Made by a program: the position numbers and the translations under genes. From Vibrio ishigakensis (GTDB taxonomy: Bacteria > Pseudomonadota > Gammaproteobacteria > Enterobacterales > Vibrionaceae): a stretch of 64,000 bases of DNA. A model generated the notes under the pieces. The model was not told the origin of the DNA. It was given only the letters and a program-made list of their open reading frames with translations, and ran no database searches. The stretch covers positions 186,001-250,000 of the forward strand of contig NZ_AP024882.1 in NCBI RefSeq assembly GCF_024347675.1, read 5' to 3'. Below are positions 17,091 through 26,163 of this stretch, piece by piece. The first letter of the stretch is position 1; each line of letters opens with the position of its first letter.

Positions 17091-18095
17091 CTAGAAGGAT
17101 ATGTTTAAGCTACTTGTGTTCCTCTGCTCCTTAAATGCCAAACCTCCACGAATATTGTTTTGCCAGAGTAGATAGTTACTTTCCATAACTTTTACACTTG
17201 TCTGTCCACAATGGTCAGCAACATCGACCTTTCGCATACCAGCATTAATACTGTTATTGACGAAAGTATGTCGTGCTACCTTGCTGCCCCTAAACTCTAC
17301 ATTTGCCAACTCAAAGTATTTACTCAAGGCATGGTAATATTGCACACTACTCTTCCACGGTTGCTGAGTTGTGGGAGCAACGAAGAAGAAATCTTCTGTC
17401 ACTTCTCCATCTCGTGTCATGAACGTCATCTTGCACGTTTTTCCTTGAAGGAGCTGCTGTTTCAGAATTTTGGTAGAGAGTTCTGTTAGTGAAATTACTC
17501 TAATTGATTTCTCCGTCTTTGGTTGCTTCAACTCTCCACCGACAATAGAGTATTTAATCTTAAGAGTTTGTTCTTCAGGGTCAAAACCAGAAACAGTAGC
17601 TCCAAAGATCTCACCAGTTCGTAGGCCTTCCTCAGACGCTAATATAAAACTTTGAACTACAAAATCATCAGTAGCACGAGCAGACAGTTTTAGTAGTTCA
17701 TCACGTGAGTACGGATGTACATACTTTTGATCATTTGCTCCCTTAACTTTGATTTTTCCTTCGTTGAAAGGGCTACTCTTCAGATCTCGACTCTCAAGGT
17801 AAAGCTCAAAAACTTTTTTCAACATGAGCAAAACGTGTTTTCTGGTTTTTTTTGCGTAGCCCACTTTTGAGTTGCGACTAGTTTTACAACGCTTTAGAGT
17901 TTCGTTTAAGAACGAGTTTAGCATCGATGCTGTAACATTCTTCACGTATTCATCTAAGAATGGGCAGTGTCTCTCCACAATTAAAATTGCGTCGAAGTAG
18001 CCTTTTTTAGTGCTTGTCGTTAGCGAGTCATCCTCGTCTATTTTTTTTCTGAGCTTCATGAGGCTCGTTTTCATCTTGTCCCTAGTTAGACGCAT
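17091..18095 (-). CDS. Tyrosine recombinase, left-end integrase
   Basis: A 334-residue site-specific recombinase. The N-terminal SAM-like/core-binding half (about 1-130) is followed by the catalytic domain: first Arg in EEGLRTGEIFG, the beta-hairpin Lys in KTEKSIRVI, second Arg in KVARHTFVNNSINAG, His in DHCGQTS and the nucleophile Tyr in MESNYLLW. The usual HxxR box reads KxxR here, a substitution tolerated in some members. It is orientated toward the left attachment site 190 bases away, with its own terminator. It is unlike the right-end enzyme in length and motifs. Confidence 0.85.
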   Translation of the reverse strand: MRLTRDKMKTSLMKLRKKIDEDDSLTTSTKKGYFDAILIVERHCPFLDEYVKNVTASMLNSFLNETLKRCKTSRNSKVGYAKKTRKHVLLMLKKVFELYLESRDLKSSPFNEGKIKVKGANDQKYVHPYSRDELLKLSARATDDFVVQSFILASEEGLRTGEIFGATVSGFDPEEQTLKIKYSIVGGELKQPKTEKSIRVISLTELSTKILKQQLLQGKTCKMTFMTRDGEVTEDFFFVAPTTQQPWKSSVQYYHALSKYFELANVEFRGSKVARHTFVNNSINAGMRKVDVADHCGQTSVKVMESNYLLWQNNIRGGLAFKEQRNTSSLNISF

Positions 18096-18115
18096 TTTCG
18101 ATTCTCTTCTTCGTT

Positions 18116-18663
18116 ATTAGTATCGTTACAACCTGCGCAGGAAGTGAATTCAAGTTATTAATATTGAGCGATATACGCAACGAAATACTCCCAAAAACAG
18201 ATGGAAAAAAACAAAAATGAGAAGCATCTCTGATTTTTCAAGGAATAACCATTTGACTTATCCGACATAAAATGAATCGGTCGGGATTTAAACCCTATAA
18301 AAATATGAATGGTACGATTGGAGAGGGACGCTCTTAATATTTATTCCAAACAACATACAACCCTTAAAATACCATTAGGCATTTGTTTATCTCTTGGAGA
18401 TTAATTATTTCCTCACAAAGCCACCCCCTTCTTGTGATGCAAAAAAACACAAAATGGTCATCGTACATTTTTCAACTAGTGATTTTTGACCTCAGAGTAA
18501 TTCTGAATAAAAAATAGCGTCAGACCAGAAACAAATTAAGAGTGTAAATCTTTGCCGACTGCTATGTACTAAACGTGCCGGCGTCCTCTGACTTTGTTTT
18601 ATGAATGAACTCAATTATTTCAGGTCAATCACTAACAATTCAGAAAAAATAGAAGGAATAAAA
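18116..18663. other. Non-coding, A+T-rich stretch upstream of the RepA-like gene
   Basis: About 550 bases lie between the left integrase (transcribed away) and the RepA-like start. Both promoters must be here. Because a replication-type ATPase follows, an origin is conceivable, but I saw no iteron array or strong inverted repeat. Confidence 0.4.
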
Positions 18664-19764
18664 ATGAAAGAACAACTCAACCTCTTTCCAATCACACCTC
18701 TCGCAGAGGACAAAGAAATAAAGATCGGTGAGATGCTTCTTAGCAAAGGCTCGACCAACTTTGAATTCAAAACCGAATGGTTAATCAAGGGACTTTTGCC
18801 GAGTGAATCTCTATGTATGCTCTGTGCGGCTCACAGTACACTAAAAACATTTACCGCATTAGACCTATCTTGTGCTATTTCAACAGGTCTAAGCTGGAAT
18901 GGCCGAAAAACAAGAAAGAGTAAGGTTCTCTACATCGCAGCAGAGGGACAGAAAGGAATAAGTAAACGAATCAAAGCGTGGGAGATAGCTAATCAAGAAC
19001 TAGCTGATGATGTTCTTGTCCTAGGCAGAAGTGTTGAAATAACAAACGCATTACAGATGCGAAACCTCATCCAGATCGTAAAAGAAACTAGCTCTGAGGA
19101 CGGTTCAAAGATAGAGCTTGTAGTCATCGACACCTTGTCCCAATGCCTTGTTGGAGATGAAAACTCATCAAGGGATATGACGGCCTTCATCAGAGCCTGC
19201 AGCGAACTAAGACACGAAGCTGGTGTTTCTGTATTAATCGTTCACCACGCGGGCAAAGACGCGAGTAAAGGCCCGAGAGGCCACAGCTCACTTCCGAGCA
19301 ACATAGAAGCCATGTTTAGAGTGACACACAACAAAAAACGAGAGAACTCGGTTATCTTTCACAACGACAAACAAAAGGACATGGATACTGCGGACAAAAT
19401 AACACTTGATTTTTCAGTAGTTGACCTAGGCATCTCTGATGATGAAGGTGAGCCAGTAACTTCTCTAGCAAGGTTTTGTAGCAACGGCGACACACAACAC
19501 CAACCAAGAAATAGTAAAACATATACTCAACCAGAGAGCGATGACCACAAGATAATTTCGTTTCTTCGCAGTTTCAGCTCGGGAGAAGCCACAAGAGGAT
19601 CACTAAAAAAACACTTCTTCGGTGAAAACGGTCCGTTAGACCCTAGGCAACGTCAAAACTTTAAAAGAATTCTTGATAAGTTACGTGATGATGAACTTGT
19701 GACTGTTAAACAAGCTAGCGAAAGAGCCCATGACTCCGACCTTATCTCAATAAACATCCACTAG
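18664..19764 (+). CDS. RepA-like AAA ATPase (hexameric helicase family)
   Basis: About 366 residues resembling the RecA-fold RepA/AAA_25 ATPases of plasmids, phages and integrative elements (RSF1010 RepA type), which unwind origin DNA. The P-loop is SEL..CAAHSTLKTFTALDLS, a variant lacking the usual glycines but keeping the K-T pair. VLYIAAEGQKG is the next motif, VVIDTLSQC is Walker B, and IVHHAGKD a sensor-like element. The frame is open from ATG 18601, but ATG 18664 has GAAGGA six bases upstream and is preferred. A role in excised-circle replication is inference. Confidence 0.7.
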   Translation: MKEQLNLFPITPLAEDKEIKIGEMLLSKGSTNFEFKTEWLIKGLLPSESLCMLCAAHSTLKTFTALDLSCAISTGLSWNGRKTRKSKVLYIAAEGQKGISKRIKAWEIANQELADDVLVLGRSVEITNALQMRNLIQIVKETSSEDGSKIELVVIDTLSQCLVGDENSSRDMTAFIRACSELRHEAGVSVLIVHHAGKDASKGPRGHSSLPSNIEAMFRVTHNKKRENSVIFHNDKQKDMDTADKITLDFSVVDLGISDDEGEPVTSLARFCSNGDTQHQPRNSKTYTQPESDDHKIISFLRSFSSGEATRGSLKKHFFGENGPLDPRQRQNFKRILDKLRDDELVTVKQASERAHDSDLISINIH

Positions 19765-19765
19765 T

Positions 19766-19806
19766 GTGACATATAGCCCCCCCTAAAAGGGGGCGTTATA
19801 TGTCAC
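19766..19806. repeat. Long inverted repeat after the RepA-like gene
   Basis: GTGACATATA ... TATATGTCAC forms ten outer pairs, continued by GCCCCC / GGGGGC inside with a two-base offset, around a short A-rich loop. No T-tract follows on the plus strand. It starts 2 bases after the repA-like stop. It could be a terminator, an RNA-stability element, or a replication or transfer origin structure. Confidence 0.65.
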
Positions 19807-19847
19807 AAGTGAAACAGAGCACCAAACTAAACATAAACCTAAACTAA

Positions 19848-20156
19848 ATGGATAACCCTATGACCAAACTCTTTATTGAAGCAGGCATGCACGAACTCTA
19901 CACAACAGAAGAAATGTTGCAAATAGAAGATCTTTTCGAGAATTGCGGACATCGCGCCGAACTTAAGAACACACTGATGAACATCTACATCTACAACTAC
20001 ACGGTAGACGTCAATCCGGAGCTCGGCTCACTCCTGCGCTACATGACCAAGCACCAACTAGCAGGTCTAATTACAATAATGCGCATGTTCGGCAGTCATT
20101 TTTATGAGCTGTATGAGATTCTCCCTCCCAAATACCATGACATCATGTTTAAGTAA
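19848..20156 (+). CDS. Hypothetical protein, 102 aa
   Basis: A 102-residue, probably soluble helical protein (MTKLFIEAGMHELYTTEEM..., ending KYHDIMFK). I do not recognise a family. It lies 83 bases after the RepA-like gene beyond the inverted repeat, on the same strand, so it may be a replication- or transfer-associated accessory. An alternative start is the ATG four codons in, at 19860; neither start has a clear Shine-Dalgarno. Confidence 0.5.
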   Translation: MDNPMTKLFIEAGMHELYTTEEMLQIEDLFENCGHRAELKNTLMNIYIYNYTVDVNPELGSLLRYMTKHQLAGLITIMRMFGSHFYELYEILPPKYHDIMFK

Positions 20157-20286
20157 GTAATTGCTGAACAAGTCTATCTCGAAAGGAGCTGGTTGTAGGT
20201 GCTATCTACAATCAGTTTTTTTATCTTTCATCAGAGCACATTTCAGCTACTTATTCGCTTTGAAAGGATTCTGCGGCCACACAAAA

Positions 20287-21558
20287 TTAAGCATGCGTAT
20301 CGAGCTCCATAAGTAACTCACTAAGTTTCTCCGCCTTTTTACCTTTTACAAAGTTATCTAGTAACTCCAATGGTTCAACGTAAACACACTTGATTGGAGG
20401 ATACATTTCATCCTCTGTGTTACCAGTTTCTCTATTTAACATATGGACAGACTCTAACGGGCCTCGCCCCGGAAAAACAAAGAAATTCCGTACACTTGCA
20501 GTTGGACAATATACTGATAACGCCTTAGCGTAAAAGAATTGCTTAACTAAGTCTGGCCACCCCGGAGCACTTCCCAGCCCTTGAGCCTCATAATACTTTG
20601 CATCGACAACTGCAAAAATATCACTATCTGGAAGCCTTAGAACAGTATCAGTTCTTTGACCTTTATTCGCAGCAATCTTTATGTCCCCATCGATAAAACG
20701 GTATGCTGGTACAGGGAGCAACTTATTCACTGGAAAATTCCACTTTAAAGTTTTATCCAACATATGCTCCCACATTGTATGAAAGTGCCGTATCCCTAAA
20801 ACACTATCACTTTTTTCTCGCCCATGAACCGATTTTAAATAGTCACGCAACAGCTTGAGCAACCTGATATCTCTGTCCGAATAAACACGCTCCAGCTCAA
20901 AGTTAATTGCCTCTATTTGATGCCAAAGTTCCCCCTTCGGCTCAGACACTGTTTGAATATCTTGTGCAATAGACAGGTCTGACCCTGTCACAATCCACGC
21001 ATACGAAGAGTCAAGCTCACGAATGACTGAAGCATGAATTCTAGCTACCTCACAATCCGATACGTAGCGCCGTTTAGAACCGAGGATGTCAAGATATACT
21101 GGCCCACCTCTTCCATGATAGGCTACTTGCTGCGAAATGGTTTTTTTCCAATCAGGCTTACCCGAGTTGATTACTCGCTCAGACAATCTCTGAGAATATA
21201 GGCCGTTTGCACAATAATCTTCAAGTAAGCCAGAGATCAAAGCTAATTTATGGTGTCCAAACCAACCTTCACCATCCTCGAGCGCTTCTATAACGCTTGA
21301 GCGGTCCTGTGTGTAACGATAAATAGCTCTAATCAGAGATGCAGATAGGCGAAAGCAACTCTTGGTACCTGAATGAGGCAAACTCGAGTTCCGAGGAAAA
21401 AATACGTTTACCCCCTGCCCTGAGACTACCACACCGCAAAAAGAAACTTTATTATCACCGCTCTGGATAACACCATTTGCAAGCATGACCTCTTTCAAAT
21501 GCTCAGGCAATAACCCAACTAACACTCGGTCAGTGTAGAGATTAAGCTCAATCGCCAT
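20287..21558 (-). CDS. LlaJI/McrC-like restriction endonuclease subunit
   Basis: 423 residues. The C-terminal half shows a PD-(D/E)XK nuclease core: Glu in TMWEHMLD (264), Asp in RTDTVLRL (304) and D-A-K in VVDAKYYE (319-321). The N-terminal part is the McrC/LlaJI-specific region. In LlaJI and McrBC systems this subunit cuts DNA after the AAA+ GTPase partner loads and translocates. It overlaps the McrB-like gene by 11 bases, so the two are coupled. The DNA-cytosine methyltransferase next door argues for a LlaJI-like type II restriction-modification set rather than a stand-alone type IV McrBC. Confidence 0.82.
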   Translation of the reverse strand: MAIELNLYTDRVLVGLLPEHLKEVMLANGVIQSGDNKVSFCGVVVSGQGVNVFFPRNSSLPHSGTKSCFRLSASLIRAIYRYTQDRSSVIEALEDGEGWFGHHKLALISGLLEDYCANGLYSQRLSERVINSGKPDWKKTISQQVAYHGRGGPVYLDILGSKRRYVSDCEVARIHASVIRELDSSYAWIVTGSDLSIAQDIQTVSEPKGELWHQIEAINFELERVYSDRDIRLLKLLRDYLKSVHGREKSDSVLGIRHFHTMWEHMLDKTLKWNFPVNKLLPVPAYRFIDGDIKIAANKGQRTDTVLRLPDSDIFAVVDAKYYEAQGLGSAPGWPDLVKQFFYAKALSVYCPTASVRNFFVFPGRGPLESVHMLNRETGNTEDEMYPPIKCVYVEPLELLDNFVKGKKAEKLSELLMELDTHA

Positions 21559-23197
21559 CGCTAATTACTTCAGGCTCAATAGGAACAATCGCACACTCAC
21601 TTAGTTTGCTCTCTAACGCTTCATTGAAGACAGCTGCGCCTTGCTCATAAGCACTAATAAGTTGACCAAAATTTGTGATCGACGTTGTTGTGCCCTTCAC
21701 TTCCGCAGACTCGCGGAAAATTACTGTATGTTGGCCATGTCGAAGTACGTCATCCCAAAGATACATCAGCAGTTTGCCTTTGAGGATATGGTCTGAACCA
21801 GATTTAAATTCATTTTCGCCAATAAATCGATGACCAAGAAGACGATCTTCGGCAATACGCTCAGAAACTAATAAGCTGTTGATAGCCTTGCTAAAATCAG
21901 CCCAAGACACCGTACAACTTTCAACACCATCGATACCATTAATGTTTACAGTTAACTCTCCCTTGGATGCTTTTGAGTAATCGATCCTCAGGTATTCAAA
22001 CTCCCAACGACGCTTGAAAGCTGTGTCCATAGGCATTACTGCTTGATCGCTACTATTCATTGTTGCAAGCAAAGATAAGTTCGAGGGTAACTTGATTTTT
22101 TTGCTAGAAAAAGCACCGCTGGTGTGACTATTAAGATAGTTGAGCAAGTCAGGATCTGATATATCAATAGCATAAGTGCTGGTGCCATCCTCCTCTCGAT
22201 CTAACAGCTGGAATATTTCGCCGAATACTGCCGCGGCAGCAGCCCTGTTAATCTCCTCAATCACCAAGTTGTAAGGGTTCGATGGATCATTCACAGCTTT
22301 AATCAGTGCTTCTGTAAATGGACCTGCTCGAAATTGGTACGTTACACTACCACCCTCCATAACAGGCTTTAAACAACCAACAAAGTCACTATATTGGGTA
22401 TCAGGATGAAAAACCGTTCGTATTAATTGTTTCTCATCTAGCCCCTGTTTTAACGAATAACTTTTACCAGTACCGGGTGCACCATAGTAAATTTTGTTAT
22501 GACCTGTCGTAATCGAACTCACAGTAGTCGATGAACCAAGACTTGGAGCTATTTCACTAGGGTCCTCAGCACTTAGGCTATCGATAAGGCTTCGTACTGA
22601 TTCCTCTTCTATGTATATTGCTATAAAGTGTTCAAGCTTTCCTGCTGTATCATTAATTAGCTTGCAAATAGACGTCACGCATGAGGCTATATAGTCACTT
22701 GGTTTTCGATTCAGTTTTTTACCGCTGAGTCCATCTCCTTTTCTATCAAGCCATACTTCACCAGACAGAAAATCATTGAACCTACTTCTATCGTCAACAT
22801 CTGAGAAGTTTTCATTAACGTAAGTATCAATTATGGCAACTTGCCCTGCATCAATCTCATCACGCCACAGAAGTGCAGGAAGGGCTCTCATCGTTGAATC
22901 TTCCAAGAGCCTCTTAAGCTCTTGAGCGTGAATAGCGTAATCTTGTAAAGCTGCAATGATACTTCGACAATGGCGAATTCTAGCAAACCAGTTAAACGGC
23001 AAATATGCGGCCTGTGAATTGCTATTCGTTATCTTGATAAGATTATCTTGTAAAACAGGAGAGTAGCTGGAATAAGCAGCTCGATAAACTTCAAATAGCT
23101 GCGTTTTAGCGTCATTATCAAATTTTAACTCTGTAGAAAGATTGTCAGAGACAGATTCTTCTGCTTGCCTCTTCAACAGTGCAAGATCCTGCAACAT
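21548..23197 (-). CDS. McrB-like AAA+ GTPase, restriction motor subunit
   Basis: About 549 residues. The N-terminal ~235 residues are the variable region expected to bind DNA. The AAA+ module has Walker A IYYGAPGTGKS near residue 240, Walker B LVIEEINRAAAAAVFGEIFQLLDRE, and the McrB-type sensor LLATMNSSDQAVMPMDTAFKRRWEF (MNxxD signature and arginine finger). GTP hydrolysis drives translocation in this family. The frame is open from GTG 23227, but ATG 23197 has AGGA eight bases upstream and leaves a 74-base divergent promoter region to the methyltransferase. Confidence 0.88.
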   Translation of the reverse strand: MLQDLALLKRQAEESVSDNLSTELKFDNDAKTQLFEVYRAAYSSYSPVLQDNLIKITNSNSQAAYLPFNWFARIRHCRSIIAALQDYAIHAQELKRLLEDSTMRALPALLWRDEIDAGQVAIIDTYVNENFSDVDDRSRFNDFLSGEVWLDRKGDGLSGKKLNRKPSDYIASCVTSICKLINDTAGKLEHFIAIYIEEESVRSLIDSLSAEDPSEIAPSLGSSTTVSSITTGHNKIYYGAPGTGKSYSLKQGLDEKQLIRTVFHPDTQYSDFVGCLKPVMEGGSVTYQFRAGPFTEALIKAVNDPSNPYNLVIEEINRAAAAAVFGEIFQLLDREEDGTSTYAIDISDPDLLNYLNSHTSGAFSSKKIKLPSNLSLLATMNSSDQAVMPMDTAFKRRWEFEYLRIDYSKASKGELTVNINGIDGVESCTVSWADFSKAINSLLVSERIAEDRLLGHRFIGENEFKSGSDHILKGKLLMYLWDDVLRHGQHTVIFRESAEVKGTTTSITNFGQLISAYEQGAAVFNEALESKLSECAIVPIEPEVISDGD

Positions 23198-23235
23198 ACC
23201 GATTCCTGTTTGCATCAACAAAAACACAGTGCTAT

Positions 23236-23262
23236 TATCGCCGGGTTAAAAACCGGATAAGT
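23236..23262. promoter_or_regulatory. Possible operator between restriction and methylase genes
   Basis: TATCGCCGGGTT-AAA-AACCGGATA is an imperfect inverted repeat (one extra G) centred between the two divergent starts. The methyltransferase has an N-terminal helix-turn-helix, and fused HTH-methyltransferases such as M.SsoII and M.EcoRII repress their own promoters, so this is the natural candidate target. Confidence 0.45.
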
Positions 23263-23271
23263 GGCTGTGTG

Positions 23272-24594
23272 ATGAGTGAAATTTTAGATAAAGCGCAATA
23301 TATCAAAAACCTAAGAAAAAAACTGGGACTTGGGGCTACAGAACTAGCAAACTTACTGGGCATGAACTCTAGTGGTGATCGAACTATTCGTGGCTGGGAA
23401 AAGGGTGAACACGAACCAACAAAAGTAAAATGGGCTGCCATCGAAGCACTAGAGGCTAACTTAAAAGCACACTACGACAATGCACCATTGAAGTTCGACG
23501 CTAGCGTCACACCAAAATTCAAATTCATCGATCTATTTGCGGGGATTGGCGGAATTCGCTATCCATTTCAAAAATTAGGTGGACAGTGTGTCTTTACCTC
23601 AGAGTGGGACAAGTTCGCTCAAAAAACCTACCTAGCAAATTATGGAGAGATGCCAAACGGCGACATTACACAAATTAAAGCTACTGAGATACCAGACCAC
23701 GATATCTTACTGGGGGGGTTTCCTTGCCAAGCTTTCTCACAAGCCGGTTTAAAACAGGGATTCAGCGATACTCGTGGAACCATGTTCTTTGAAATCCAAC
23801 GTATACTTGCAGAGAAGAAGCCAAAGGCTTTTCTTTTAGAAAACGTAAAGCAGTTACAAGGGCACGACAAAGGGCGAACTCTCAAAACTATCAGGGCAAT
23901 CCTCGAAGGCAACCATGAGCATGAATTGCCAGATGATATATTACTCAGTGATGAAACACGACAAGCTCTATCCCGAAAGCTAAATTACTGGGTCGATATA
24001 AAAGTTCTTCGTGCTGCCGATTTTGGGGCTCCTCAAAATAGGGAAAGGGTGTTCATCATTGGTTTTGATAAGGATCAGTTTCCTGATGTGAGCTTTGATG
24101 AAGAATTCAACTGGCCAATTGCACCGAAAACACCAACTAGAGTGGGTAATATACTTCAGTCAGCAATAGAGCTAACTGACGATGAGACTCGCAACGGTAA
24201 AGATCGATTTACTATTTCTGACAAATTGTGGATCGGCCACAAAAAGCGTAAAGAAGAACACAAAACCAAAGGAAATGGATTCGGCTACTCACTTTTCACA
24301 CATGAAAGTGAATATACAAATACAATCAGTGCCAGATATTACAAAGACGGTTCAGAGATCCTCATAGACCAAACTTTTATAAATAAAAACCCTCGAAAAC
24401 TTACTCCTCGTGAGTGCGCTCGACTACAAGGTTTTCCTGAGGAGTTCATTGTTGATGCAGTATCACAAGGGCAAATATACAAACAATTTGGTAACTCAGT
24501 TTGTATGAACGTAATCCATGCTGTAGCGAAACAAATGACAATAACTTTAGACAACATCAACGCTATCGATGAAGCAAATCTTAAAGCCAGTTAA
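23272..24594 (+). CDS. HTH-fused DNA cytosine-5 methyltransferase
   Basis: 440 residues. Residues about 5-60 form an XRE-like helix-turn-helix (LRKKLGLGATELANLLGMN...IRGWEKGE). The C5-methyltransferase follows: motif I DLFAGIGGI (87-95), motif IV GGFPCQAFSQAG with the catalytic Cys 152, motif VI ENVKQL, motif VIII QNRERVFIIG, and motifs IX/X RKLTPRECARLQGFP and QFGNSV. The target recognition domain is the stretch before motif IX. It probably protects the DNA against the divergent McrB/LlaJI-like nuclease and controls expression through its HTH. The frame extends upstream to 23179, but that would overlap the motor gene; ATG 23272 fits domain boundaries. Confidence 0.93.
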   Translation: MSEILDKAQYIKNLRKKLGLGATELANLLGMNSSGDRTIRGWEKGEHEPTKVKWAAIEALEANLKAHYDNAPLKFDASVTPKFKFIDLFAGIGGIRYPFQKLGGQCVFTSEWDKFAQKTYLANYGEMPNGDITQIKATEIPDHDILLGGFPCQAFSQAGLKQGFSDTRGTMFFEIQRILAEKKPKAFLLENVKQLQGHDKGRTLKTIRAILEGNHEHELPDDILLSDETRQALSRKLNYWVDIKVLRAADFGAPQNRERVFIIGFDKDQFPDVSFDEEFNWPIAPKTPTRVGNILQSAIELTDDETRNGKDRFTISDKLWIGHKKRKEEHKTKGNGFGYSLFTHESEYTNTISARYYKDGSEILIDQTFINKNPRKLTPRECARLQGFPEEFIVDAVSQGQIYKQFGNSVCMNVIHAVAKQMTITLDNINAIDEANLKAS

Positions 24595-24628
24595 GACTTA
24601 GATACAGCCTTCTGCATAGACAAGAGAT

Positions 24629-24660
24629 AGCCCAGCGTCACATAGATTCTGGGCTGTTTG
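24629..24660 (+). terminator. Terminator after the methyltransferase
   Basis: A stem AGCCCAG / CTGGGCT with a 13-base loop followed by GTTTG. It lies 35 bases after the stop, between convergent genes. Confidence 0.6.
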
Positions 24661-24684
24661 TACGAGCTAGTGTTGCTATCTAAC

Positions 24685-25035
24685 TTATAGGCAATCTGCA
24701 GAAAAATCCGGAGAACTATCAAGAATCTTCTTGGCGATCTCTCGGATAATTAATTTAGCTTTTTCATCAACATCATTGTTAACTTCGTCCAAACTCAAAG
24801 CTGGCTCAGCGCAATCTATAATGATCTGTTGAAGTAAGCTCAAAGACATAATATTTTTTCGTATTGTCTCTTGTAGCCACACAAAACGCGGATTGCTGGC
24901 TCGCATACTCTCTTTAGAGATAAAGCCGGCTCTTACGCAATAGTCCAATACCCTCGAATAAATATTTTCTAACCTTGCATCTTGCCTAGAAAGTGAGGCT
25001 GACAAGTTCTTCTCAAAATGTAGTGAATAGTTCAT
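24685..25035 (-). CDS. Hypothetical protein, 116 aa
   Basis: A 116-residue, probably soluble and helical protein (MNYSLHFEKNLSASLSRQDARLENIYSRVLDYC...). No family recognised. It converges on the methyltransferase and diverges from the relaxase-like gene. The sequence between 25036 and 25240 upstream has a G-rich tract and no other frame, so it probably holds both promoters. A small mobilisation accessory next to the relaxase is possible. Confidence 0.5.
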   Translation of the reverse strand: MNYSLHFEKNLSASLSRQDARLENIYSRVLDYCVRAGFISKESMRASNPRFVWLQETIRKNIMSLSLLQQIIIDCAEPALSLDEVNNDVDEKAKLIIREIAKKILDSSPDFSADCL

Positions 25036-25240
25036 AGTGCTTTCTCTTCAACATATAAATTTATGTCAGAAATCACAAATCTATTTAAAGGGGGGAGTTA
25101 AGAGGGGTCTCCCATCTTGCCAGTGACATCACCTAGCGAAGCGATGGGGTTGTCCTATCTGGAATGAGGCATCAAAATAATTGCTTAGTATTTAATTAGT
25201 TGCACTCAGCTAATTAAAAATCCTACAGTTATTGAAAACC

Positions 25241-26092
25241 ATGCTTAAAAACTGGACAGTTACAACACAGGCAGTAAAAAACGCAACCGCTGGAGTAATG
25301 ATTAGAGAAAAATACCTATTATCAAAATCTCATCCAAACCACAAAAACACTGAGCGAATCTTAAACCTCCTAGGTAACCAAAAAACATCTCAGCGCATAG
25401 CCATTGCAGGTGAACATTTTCGTACAACTCAGATGTTAAACAACAAAGGTGGTAGACCTTTACAGAGTTATGCAATGGAGTTTTGCCTTACTATGCCACA
25501 AGGGTACAGACCGACTCCAGAACAATGGAGAAGCATAGTACGTGACATTTGTATTACTGTAGCCAAAAAGCTAGAACTTACTGATGTTGAATTTGAGCAT
25601 TTCAAAACACGGCTGAGAGCTGTTGTTCATCAACAAAAACAGCAAGGTTTAGGAGCTGGCGACCATGTCCATTTGATAATGCCCAAGATAGTTGGAGCAC
25701 GTATTTTGAAGGAGTTGCAGCGTAAACAGGTCACGAGACTGATTAAACAATCATTTAACTCAGCAGTTCTAGAACATACAGGATACGACTACACACAGTA
25801 TGTTCCAAAAGCAACTGGCAGAGGTAAGCGGCTAGATGAATGGCAGTATCAGCAGCAGGAAGCAAAGAGAGCATTGAAAATTCAGAGGTTAGTTACCAAG
25901 TTACAAAATCAATCTGATAAGTGGTTCAAGGCTTTCTCAAAGAATGACGAGAAACAACTTAACCGTCAGTTCAATAGGTTAATCAAAACATTTGAAGAAC
26001 TTGCCAGTCTATCTCCTGATGAAGTAACTTCTAAAAACATTTCTCTTTTGAAGAAAGACATACAAAAGAAAAGTAATAGAGATATTATCTAA
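25241..26092 (+). CDS. Candidate HUH relaxase / mobilisation protein
   Basis: About 283 residues, basic, with GAGDHVHLIMPKI at about residue 145: a His-x-His flanked by hydrophobics, as in the HUH metal site of relaxases and rolling-circle initiators. Candidate catalytic tyrosines lie in EHTGYDYTQYVP shortly after. The C-terminal third is charged and helical. The N-terminal region (MLKNWTVTTQAVKNATAGVMIREKYLLS) is typical of mobilisation proteins carried by small Vibrio elements. If correct, the island could be mobilised by a helper conjugative element. The frame opens at TTG 25232, but ATG 25241 is used here. Confidence 0.5.
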   Translation: MLKNWTVTTQAVKNATAGVMIREKYLLSKSHPNHKNTERILNLLGNQKTSQRIAIAGEHFRTTQMLNNKGGRPLQSYAMEFCLTMPQGYRPTPEQWRSIVRDICITVAKKLELTDVEFEHFKTRLRAVVHQQKQQGLGAGDHVHLIMPKIVGARILKELQRKQVTRLIKQSFNSAVLEHTGYDYTQYVPKATGRGKRLDEWQYQQQEAKRALKIQRLVTKLQNQSDKWFKAFSKNDEKQLNRQFNRLIKTFEELASLSPDEVTSKNISLLKKDIQKKSNRDII

Positions 26093-26123
26093 ACACTAGT
26101 TATGTTTGGCTAAGTCGTAAGCA

Positions 26124-26163
26124 GGAACACGAGTAAGTACCTTTTTCTTGCTCGTGTTGTTCT
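26124..26163 (+). terminator. Terminator after the relaxase-like gene
   Basis: An 8-bp stem AACACGAG / CTCGTGTT, extendable with AAG / CTT, around a T-rich loop, then GTTCT. The rest of 26164-26316 shows nothing recognisable. Confidence 0.55.

Noticed and set aside
20287-23197. Plain type IV McrBC system
   Set aside because: The linked divergent methylase with a regulatory HTH fits a LlaJI-like type II arrangement better; type IV remains possible without biochemical data.
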